This document shows positions 1 to 5,328 of a stretch of 5,328 nt of DNA, in pieces (within the stretch, counting starts at the first letter, position 1; each line of letters begins with the position of its first letter). The notes below the pieces were generated by a model. It had not been told where the DNA came from. It searched no databases and saw nothing but the letters and a program-made list of their open reading frames with translations. Both the position numbers and the translations under genes were made by a program. The stretch is from Candidatus Poribacteria bacterium (GTDB lineage: Bacteria; Poribacteria; DTPJ01), in contig DTPJ01000510.1 of the NCBI GenBank assembly GCA_011334435.1, positions 1 through 5,328 of the forward strand, in the 5' to 3' direction.

Positions 1-2280
1 GGAATGATAATCTCTTTTGCTCGTATGAATCGTATCTTAGAGTTAGATGAAGTAGGGCGATCAGCGATTGTCCAGCCGGGAGTTGTCCATCTGACATTTG
101 ACGAGTTTGTCAAAGCAAAAGGGCTTTTTTATCCACCTGATCCAGCCAGTGGTCGTTCATGCACTATCGGTGGGACATTAGCTGAAAATGCTGGCGGACC
201 GCATTGCTTCAAGTATGGCGTAACTACTAACTATGTTTTAGGTCTTGAAGTTGTGTTAGCCGATGGTCGCGTGATCCACACTGGTGGACGTGCTTATGAT
301 TATCCTGAATATGATCTCACTGGATTGCTTATCGGATCAGAAGGGACATTAGGACTGATGACGTCTGCTTATGTTCGCCTGATACGTAATATTCCAGACA
401 TAAAGACGTTAATGGCTATCTTTAATTCTGTGGAAGAAGCGGGAGAAGCCGTTTCTGCGGTCATTGCTCAGGGATTGATGCCTGCCACATTAGAGATGAT
501 GGATCGCAACATGATCAATATCGTAGAAAACTACGCTCATGCGGGACTTCCTACCGATGCAGAGGCACTTCTCATTATTGAAGCAGATGGCTATACCGAA
601 AGCTTGGACTCACAGATGGACGAGATCATAACGGTAATGAAAAATCGGAATGCCCGCGAATTGCGTTTAGCTAATTCTATTGAGGAACGAGACAAAATTT
701 GGTATGCAAGAAAAAGTGCTGTCGGTGCTATTGCACAAATTAGCCCCGCATATCTCATATTAGATGGCACAGTGCCTCGGTCAAAGTTAGCTCAAACATT
801 GGCAGAAATTAACAATATCTGTGCAAATCTTAATTTACGAGTATGTTACGTTTTTCACGCTGGCGATGGCAATTTACATCCTTTAATTCTATTTAACCCA
901 AGCGATCCAGAGATAATTGACCGAGTCCGTAAAGCTGAACACGAGGTCATAGAACTATGCGTGAAGATGAATGGGACGATCACTGGTGAACATGGCATCG
1001 GTAGTGAAAAACGAGAATATATGTCTTCTATATATAATGATAGTGAATTACAGGCTCAAAAAGATATTAAAGATGTATTTGATCCTGATAATATTCTTAA
1101 TCCTAATAAACTTTTGCCTGATTTTAAGTATGAACCCAGATCAGTTATGACTCAATCTATCCCTGTGATGTTTGCTCCCTCGTCAGTTGAAGAGGCGGAA
1201 AATAGCATACTTTCTTGGGCTGTGGAGTCAACTCCTCGCTCTCTACGTATAAAAGGCGGTGGAACAAAATCATCTATGTTACCACCTACTGATGTGACAA
1301 TTTCAACACAAAATCTGAGAGGAATTAAGTCTCTTGCCGTAGAAGACCTATATGTGACCGTTAACGCAGGAACGAAGCTTTCGGAATTGCAACAGGAGCT
1401 TAAAAATCAAAATATGTGGATTCCGATAATCTCCCCTTGGGTTGAATCTACGATAGGTGGTATTGTCGCAACAAATTTTAATGCCCCATTGCGATCAAGA
1501 TATGGTGCAATTCGTGATTTGATATTAGCGATGACGGTAGTTTTGCCAGATGGACGCGTCATTAGGGCAGGAAAAGCTGTTGTCAAAAATGTCGCTGGTT
1601 ATGATCTCCCGAAGCTATTTGTCGGATCACATGGGACATTAGGTTTAATTACAGATGTGACATTCAAGCTGTTTCCACTCCCACGAAAACGATCTACACT
1701 TTTAATTCCAATTAATGATCTGAAATCAGGGCTATTATTAGGTAGCAAGTTATTGCAAATGTGTATAGTTGCATCATCACTGATTTTATGTAAAGGCTTG
1801 TTCTCGTCTCCTTATGCAATTGTTTACACCGCCGAAGGTTTGCCAGAAGATGTGCAGGCAGAATTGAATCAAGTAATGTCAATTCTAAAATCTGAGGGAA
1901 TTAAAGAGATTAACCAAATTGACGCAATGTCTGGCAACGAAATATGGGCAGATTGGATAAATAAATCATCTGATCTGACCTTACGAATGGGAGTTGCACC
2001 TAAAGATTTAGCCAAAACGCTTATTAACCTTGAACCGAAATTGATTGACTCACCATTTATAGCTGATTTTCCAAGTGGAATCGTATATCTACAAAGCAAT
2101 GAAGTTTCCGAAATCCGTAAATCCGCACAAGAAAACGGCGGTTATGCGATCATATTAAAGGGAAGCAATAGCAAGCATGATGTATGGGGACATAAGCCAG
2201 AAGGTTTTGATCTGATGAAAAATATCAAATCTAAATGGGATATACGAGGATTATTCAACTTTGGAGCATTTATAGTTTGA
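1..2280 (+). CDS. GlcD-GlcE fusion FAD-linked glycolate/2-hydroxyacid dehydrogenase, 5'-partial
   Basis: This probably oxidises glycolate, D-lactate or a similar 2-hydroxyacid using FAD, passing electrons to an iron-sulfur partner such as GlcF in the cytoplasm or at the membrane. The frame is open at the left edge, and the sequence starts inside the first FAD-binding domain, after the expected glycine-rich loop; the ATG at position 4 is internal. Numbering from that Met, the GlcD-like half has TIGGTLAENAGG (54-65), a GSEGTLG segment, HAGDGNLHP (285-293), GEHGIG (328-333) and the typical end ILNPNKLLP (364-372). The HxGDGNxH and GEHG histidines are metal/substrate residues in the family. A second FAD-binding domain starts near 388, with GGGT (418-421), STIGG, KNVAGYDL (528-535) and GSHGTLG. 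It ends in a GlcE-like tail, DVWG...LMKNIK. GlcD and GlcE are normally separate proteins; here both are joined in frame by a linker of about 15 residues, with no stop or frameshift. Arginine codons are mainly CGN. Family assignment is firm; the exact substrate is not. Confidence 0.5.
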   Translation, partial: GMIISFARMNRILELDEVGRSAIVQPGVVHLTFDEFVKAKGLFYPPDPASGRSCTIGGTLAENAGGPHCFKYGVTTNYVLGLEVVLADGRVIHTGGRAYDYPEYDLTGLLIGSEGTLGLMTSAYVRLIRNIPDIKTLMAIFNSVEEAGEAVSAVIAQGLMPATLEMMDRNMINIVENYAHAGLPTDAEALLIIEADGYTESLDSQMDEIITVMKNRNARELRLANSIEERDKIWYARKSAVGAIAQISPAYLILDGTVPRSKLAQTLAEINNICANLNLRVCYVFHAGDGNLHPLILFNPSDPEIIDRVRKAEHEVIELCVKMNGTITGEHGIGSEKREYMSSIYNDSELQAQKDIKDVFDPDNILNPNKLLPDFKYEPRSVMTQSIPVMFAPSSVEEAENSILSWAVESTPRSLRIKGGGTKSSMLPPTDVTISTQNLRGIKSLAVEDLYVTVNAGTKLSELQQELKNQNMWIPIISPWVESTIGGIVATNFNAPLRSRYGAIRDLILAMTVVLPDGRVIRAGKAVVKNVAGYDLPKLFVGSHGTLGLITDVTFKLFPLPRKRSTLLIPINDLKSGLLLGSKLLQMCIVASSLILCKGLFSSPYAIVYTAEGLPEDVQAELNQVMSILKSEGIKEINQIDAMSGNEIWADWINKSSDLTLRMGVAPKDLAKTLINLEPKLIDSPFIADFPSGIVYLQSNEVSEIRKSAQENGGYAIILKGSNSKHDVWGHKPEGFDLMKNIKSKWDIRGLFNFGAFIV

Positions 2281-2284
2281 TCGT

Positions 2285-2313
2285 TTGACTTACAAGTTAT
2301 CGCAATTTATTTA
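2285..2313 (+). promoter_or_regulatory. weak candidate sigma-70-type promoter ahead of the methyltransferase gene
   Basis: TTGACT (2285-2290) is followed after 17 bases by TATTTA (2308-2313). The -35 box is close to consensus but the -10 box matches only three of six positions. An alternative -10, TATTAT, lies at 2347-2352 without a good -35 at normal spacing. The whole spacer 2281-2388 is AT-rich, so matches by chance are likely. A promoter is expected here because the upstream gene is functionally unrelated and differs in codon use, but its exact position is a guess. Confidence 0.5.
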
Positions 2314-2373
2314 CGATATTTTATCTGCTTAAGTATTTAAATCGGATATTATATTGTCTTTTATGTTGTATAA

Positions 2374-2380
2374 AAGAAGG
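2374..2380 (+). promoter_or_regulatory. ribosome binding site deciding the methyltransferase start
   Basis: AAGAAGG is a strong Shine-Dalgarno sequence. It lies only 2 bases before the ATG at 2383 but 8 bases before the in-frame ATG at 2389, so the second ATG is the more likely start. The difference is only two residues. Confidence 0.5.
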
Positions 2381-2388
2381 TAATGATT

Positions 2389-3393
2389 ATGTTAGAAGAT
2401 GTTTTGGATAAGATAATATGCGGTGATTCTTTATATCTGATGAAAGAGATTCCAAGCGAATCTATTAACTTAATTATAACTTCTCCACCTTATTACAAAC
2501 AAAGAGATTATGGAATGGGAATTGGCAATGAAAATAGATTTGACGACTATATAGAAAATTTATGCAATATTTTTCATGAGTGCGTTAGGGTTCTTAGAAA
2601 TGATGGCAGTATCATATTTAATATCGGTGATAAGTATGAAAATAGTAGCCTTTTATTAGCACCATATAGATTTGCTCTTGAAGCGATTAGAAGGGAATCT
2701 GTAAAGCTCGTCAATAATATCACTTGGGTTAAGCTAAATCCCACTCCAAGACAATTCAAGAGAAGATTAGTAAGTAGCACCGAACCTTTTTTTCATTTTG
2801 TTAAATCTGATGATTATTACTATGACATAGACGCTTTTATGGATTATCCTAATAAAAAGAGAATTGATAGGAATAATGGCAATATAGGAAAAAAATATTT
2901 TGATCTGATAGAACAATCTTTTTTATCAGATGAAGAAAAATCTATGGCTAAAAAAGAATTGCTTGATGTAATACAAGAGGTCAAATCTGGAAAATTAGAT
3001 AGCTTTCGTATGAAGATAAGGGGCATTCATTCTCAGCCATTTGGCGGTCAAGAAGGCGGACGTAAGATACAACTTGAAAAAAAGGGATTCACAATAATTA
3101 GAATTCATGGAAATAGCCTAAAACGAGATGTTATTGAATGTCCAGTAGAAACTATAAAAGGCGGAAAACATCCAGCAGTGTATCCAGAATATATAGTGAC
3201 ACAATTTATGAAACTACTTACAAAAGAAGATGACATAGTATTAGATCCGTTTATTGGATCAGGAACGACAGCAATCGTCTGTAAAAAATTGAAAAGGCAT
3301 TATATAGGATTTGAGATTAATCCAGAATATTGTGAATATGCAGAAAAAAGGTTGAATGATATACAATCTCAGTTTGTTATGGAATTTTATTGA
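2389..3393 (+). CDS. type II DNA methyltransferase, beta class (N4-cytosine or N6-adenine)
   Basis: This transfers a methyl group from S-adenosylmethionine to an exocyclic amino group in a specific DNA sequence, protecting the host from the nuclease encoded next. The product is 334 residues from the ATG at 2389. The catalytic motif IV TSPPYY (31-36) comes near the N-terminus and the SAM-binding motif I DPFIGSGTTA (286-295) near the C-terminus, followed by YIGFEIN (305-311). This IV-before-I order defines the beta class of the DNA methylase N4/N6 family. ICGDSL (10-15) and KHPAVYP before motif I are also typical. S-P-P-Y rather than D-P-P-Y favours N4-cytosine over N6-adenine, but does not prove it. 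The stretch of about residues 145-255, including a Lys/Glu-rich helical part, is probably the target-recognition region. The gene appears complete at both ends. Arginine codons are mainly AGA/AGG, unlike the upstream gene. The family is certain; the recognition sequence cannot be read from the protein. Confidence 0.5.
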   Translation: MLEDVLDKIICGDSLYLMKEIPSESINLIITSPPYYKQRDYGMGIGNENRFDDYIENLCNIFHECVRVLRNDGSIIFNIGDKYENSSLLLAPYRFALEAIRRESVKLVNNITWVKLNPTPRQFKRRLVSSTEPFFHFVKSDDYYYDIDAFMDYPNKKRIDRNNGNIGKKYFDLIEQSFLSDEEKSMAKKELLDVIQEVKSGKLDSFRMKIRGIHSQPFGGQEGGRKIQLEKKGFTIIRIHGNSLKRDVIECPVETIKGGKHPAVYPEYIVTQFMKLLTKEDDIVLDPFIGSGTTAIVCKKLKRHYIGFEINPEYCEYAEKRLNDIQSQFVMEFY

Positions 3394-3394
3394 T

Positions 3395-4543
3395 ATGGAA
3401 AAAACACAACCAGATAAGATACTTGATCATTACTATCAATCCGCAAAGAATGAAATAGAAAAGGATAATGGGAAGTCAGTTTTAACATTATTGAATGATC
3501 AGCAGAGAAAATGGCTAGATACAATAGTTAGCAAATCAGAGTCATTTAAAGCAGTTCTTGCAGTTTTTACAACGAGTCTAGTCAAAAAAATTATGGATCC
3601 AAATCAGGATATAAGATACCATAAGGTAGAATTGAAAAATGGTTATTCTGGAAGAACACTTGATACAAAGTTTATAACCCCATTTTTTAAACGTCGATTC
3701 AAGAGATTGGCTATGAGTGAGTCTGGTTGGTTGACCAGATCACTTGAACAGCCACATCCTTTTAATTTGGATTTCCCCGGTAAAATAAAAAGTAAGATAG
3801 TAAAAGAGTCTTTTTTGCGTATTTTAAATGATATTGAGGAAAATAAGGTAAATCCAGATATTTATCTGAAAGCTTTGTTTATAAACCTTATAAAGAGTCA
3901 AGATCAGTTATTGAATAGACCGTTTCATTTACACCTATCAGCAGAAGTAGCAATTAGTCTTATAATAGAAAAATTAAAATTGCATTTTTTCTCCAATTAT
4001 AATGTATCAGGCTCATCTAAGCTACCTGTTATAGCGGTATATTCTGCTTATGAAATATTGATAAAAGAATGTATGAGATATAAGGGGAAAAAGTTAAGAC
4101 CGTTGAAGAGTCATTTAGCAGCTGATATTAGAGCAAGTTCAGTCGGTGATATAGAAATTATTAATAAAGATAAAAGTTATTTTGAGGCTGTTGAAATCAA
4201 ACACGGAAAGCCAATTGATCCAATTATGGTCAGAGATGCTTATGAAAAGTTTAGTGATAAGCAGATTAATCGTTATTATCTATTAACAACATCAGAGCCA
4301 GATATTGAGTCTGATCAAAGAGAAAACGTCTATTCTGAAATAAGCAAAATAAAAAACGAACATGGTTGCGAAGTAATAGTTAATGGTTTAATCCCATCAC
4401 TAAGATATTATTTACGATTGTTATCCGATCCCAAAATATTCATTAAGGCGTATTCGGATAATCTATATACAGAATTCAAAAAATCTACAGAAATAAAAGA
4501 AGAGCATATAAGAAAATGGCAAGAGCTATGTCAAAACCTTTAA
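3395..4543 (+). CDS. putative type II restriction endonuclease, PD-(D/E)XK type, SacI-like
   Basis: This probably cleaves unmethylated DNA at the site protected by the preceding methyltransferase. The product is 382 residues from the ATG at 3395. The C-terminal third carries a PD-(D/E)XK signature: G-D-I-E (251-254), then 12 residues later E-I-K (267-269) ending a hydrophobic strand, with the strand NRYYLLTT (292-299) after it. Acidic D252/E254 and E267, with K269, are the likely metal-binding and catalytic residues. The N-terminal two thirds are mostly helical, with a Trp/Arg-rich SGWLTRSLEQ segment. From memory, the layout GDIEI, then ExK, then a YYLLTT-like strand resembles the SacI endonuclease family, but I could not align them. 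There is no signal peptide or membrane segment. The start lies one base after the methyltransferase stop, suggesting translational coupling. An in-frame ATG at 3356 with AAGG 4 bases upstream would add 13 residues and overlap the methyltransferase end. Neighbour and motif together make an endonuclease likely, but cleavage is not shown. Confidence 0.5.
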   Translation: MEKTQPDKILDHYYQSAKNEIEKDNGKSVLTLLNDQQRKWLDTIVSKSESFKAVLAVFTTSLVKKIMDPNQDIRYHKVELKNGYSGRTLDTKFITPFFKRRFKRLAMSESGWLTRSLEQPHPFNLDFPGKIKSKIVKESFLRILNDIEENKVNPDIYLKALFINLIKSQDQLLNRPFHLHLSAEVAISLIIEKLKLHFFSNYNVSGSSKLPVIAVYSAYEILIKECMRYKGKKLRPLKSHLAADIRASSVGDIEIINKDKSYFEAVEIKHGKPIDPIMVRDAYEKFSDKQINRYYLLTTSEPDIESDQRENVYSEISKIKNEHGCEVIVNGLIPSLRYYLRLLSDPKIFIKAYSDNLYTEFKKSTEIKEEHIRKWQELCQNL

Positions 4544-4547
4544 AATT

Positions 4548-4553
4548 AAGGGG
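4548..4553 (+). promoter_or_regulatory. ribosome binding site of the amidohydrolase-like gene
   Basis: AAGGGG sits 7 bases before the ATG at 4561 and 4 bases after the endonuclease stop codon, so the third gene may be translated from the same transcript as the restriction-modification pair. The bases CCTT at 4537-4540, spanning the end of the endonuclease gene, could pair with AAGG at 4548-4551 in a weak hairpin that ribosomes finishing the upstream gene would open. The stem is short and has mismatches, so this coupling is only a possibility. Confidence 0.5.
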
Positions 4554-4560
4554 TTAGGGT

Positions 4561-5328
4561 ATGTTAGACTTTTTTGATTGCAATTGTGTTATTGGCAGAA
4601 GAAGTATTCGCAGAACAGGCGGAGCAGAAGAGACAGAATTCTACACCCTTGAAAGCCTTATTGAAGAGATGGACTATGCTAATATAGACAAAGCGTTAGT
4701 ATATCATTCACTCGCAAGGGAATATAATCCCATGTATGGCAACAGAAAACTTATAGACGAGATCAAAGGAAACAAAAGGCTTTATCCATGTTGGGTAGTT
4801 ATGCCAAGCTCAACTGGCGAAATGCCAAATCCCGAAAATCTCATCAAAGAGATGAAGCAAAACGGCGTAAAATGTGCAAGGATGTTTCCAACAGAGCATC
4901 TATTTAGCTTGTCAGATTGGAGTTGTGGCGAATTATTAAGGGAATTAGAGAATAATGGCATTGTATTAATAATGGAACTTGATCATATAGGTTGGGACGG
5001 CATAAATAGCTTGTGTAGCAGATACCCTAAACTGCCGATCATCATTACAAACTTAAACTATCGTGTTAATAGATATTTATACCCCCTGCTTGAGAAACAT
5101 AAAAACCTTCATATAGAAATATCAGGCTACCAAGTGCATAGCGGTATAGAGGACGTATGCTCAAAATTTGGCGCTAAAAGGCTTATATTCGGGTCAAGAA
5201 TGCCGTTTTTTGTGCCTGGTCCTGCTATGTCATTAGTTGAATATTCCTTAATAAGTCAAAAGGAAAAATCTCTAATCGCTGGCGGAAATCTAAGTCGTTT
5301 GTTGAAGGTTAAACCAACAACTAAGACA
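4561..5328 (+). CDS. amidohydrolase-2-like TIM-barrel protein, 3'-partial, metal ligands apparently missing
   Basis: The frame starts at an ATG with a good ribosome binding site and stays open for 256 codons to the window end, so the stop is outside. The protein resembles the amidohydrolase-2 (metal-dependent hydrolase) family. It has an N-terminal strand of the FFDCNCVIG kind, repeated strand-helix units consistent with a TIM barrel, and near the end LIFGSRMPFF (208-217) then GGNLSRLL (241-248), matching the family ending FGSDxPF...GNxxRLL. It is probably within a few residues of its C-terminus. The usual metal ligands are not evident: the first-strand HxH is D-C-N (6-8), a later strand that normally ends in His reads IIITNLNY (161-167), and the final-strand Asp position is R213. 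E139, D141 and H142 (ELDH) are polar residues at another strand end. It may be a divergent or metal-free member, or a non-catalytic one. No signal peptide is seen. The substrate is unknown. Confidence 0.5.
   Translation, partial: MLDFFDCNCVIGRRSIRRTGGAEETEFYTLESLIEEMDYANIDKALVYHSLAREYNPMYGNRKLIDEIKGNKRLYPCWVVMPSSTGEMPNPENLIKEMKQNGVKCARMFPTEHLFSLSDWSCGELLRELENNGIVLIMELDHIGWDGINSLCSRYPKLPIIITNLNYRVNRYLYPLLEKHKNLHIEISGYQVHSGIEDVCSKFGAKRLIFGSRMPFFVPGPAMSLVEYSLISQKEKSLIAGGNLSRLLKVKPTTKT

Noticed and set aside
1147..1149. Internal ATG as the start of a separate glcE gene
   Set aside because: The frame is continuous with the GlcD half, there is no stop between them, and no Shine-Dalgarno sequence precedes the ATG. 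A fusion is the simpler reading.
1869..2099. Minus-strand open frame of 76 codons inside the dehydrogenase gene
   Set aside because: It lies wholly within the well-supported GlcE-like domain on the other strand, matches no family I recognise, and has no visible ribosome binding context. It is best read as a chance frame.
2281..2382. Possible intrinsic terminator after the dehydrogenase gene
   Set aside because: I found no GC-containing stem followed by a T run; only short AT palindromes such as TTTAAA are present, which are expected in AT-rich DNA.
2574..3026. Two minus-strand open frames inside the methyltransferase gene, one rich in Leu and Ser
   Set aside because: The Leu/Ser and Phe/Ile richness is what reverse translation of an AT-rich, Lys/Glu-rich coding strand produces. 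The + strand frame carries clear methyltransferase motifs throughout.
4537..4551. Imperfect palindrome CCTTTAAAATTAAGG as a terminator or operator
   Set aside because: The stem has only four outer pairs plus mismatches and no T tract follows, so it is too weak for a terminator. It is mentioned only as a possible minor effect on the adjacent ribosome binding site.

Overview
The window looks like a bacterial chromosomal segment of low to moderate GC. All recognisable genes are on the + strand and packed closely. I cannot assign a taxon: protein families and codon use point to a bacterium, but nothing here (no rRNA, no lineage marker) fixes the group. There are four coding regions and one intergenic gap of about 100 bases.

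Region 1 (1-2280) is the 3' part of a gene for an FAD-dependent 2-hydroxyacid (glycolate-type) dehydrogenase. It is a single-polypeptide fusion of GlcD-like and GlcE-like parts. Its 5' end lies outside the window. The usual iron-sulfur partner (GlcF) is not seen; if present it must lie outside the window.

Region 2 (2281-2388) is an AT-rich spacer with no gene, holding a weak candidate promoter and a good ribosome binding site. Region 3 (2389-4543) is a compact two-gene cassette that reads as a type II restriction-modification system. It has a beta-class amino-methyltransferase (TSPPY then DPFIGSGTT), followed one base after its stop by a protein with a PD-(D/E)XK nuclease signature that resembles SacI-type endonucleases. 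Arginine codon use switches from mainly CGN in region 1 to mainly AGA/AGG here, consistent with horizontal acquisition.

Region 4 (4561-5328, running off the right edge) is the 5' part of a gene for an amidohydrolase-2-like TIM-barrel protein. It is open to the window end and lacks the usual metal ligands of the superfamily.

The restriction and modification genes form an evident functional unit. The glycolate-type dehydrogenase and the amidohydrolase-like gene could belong to one catabolic locus interrupted by the R-M cassette, but that is inference. I found no CRISPR array, tRNA, rRNA, insertion sequence or convincing intrinsic terminator.
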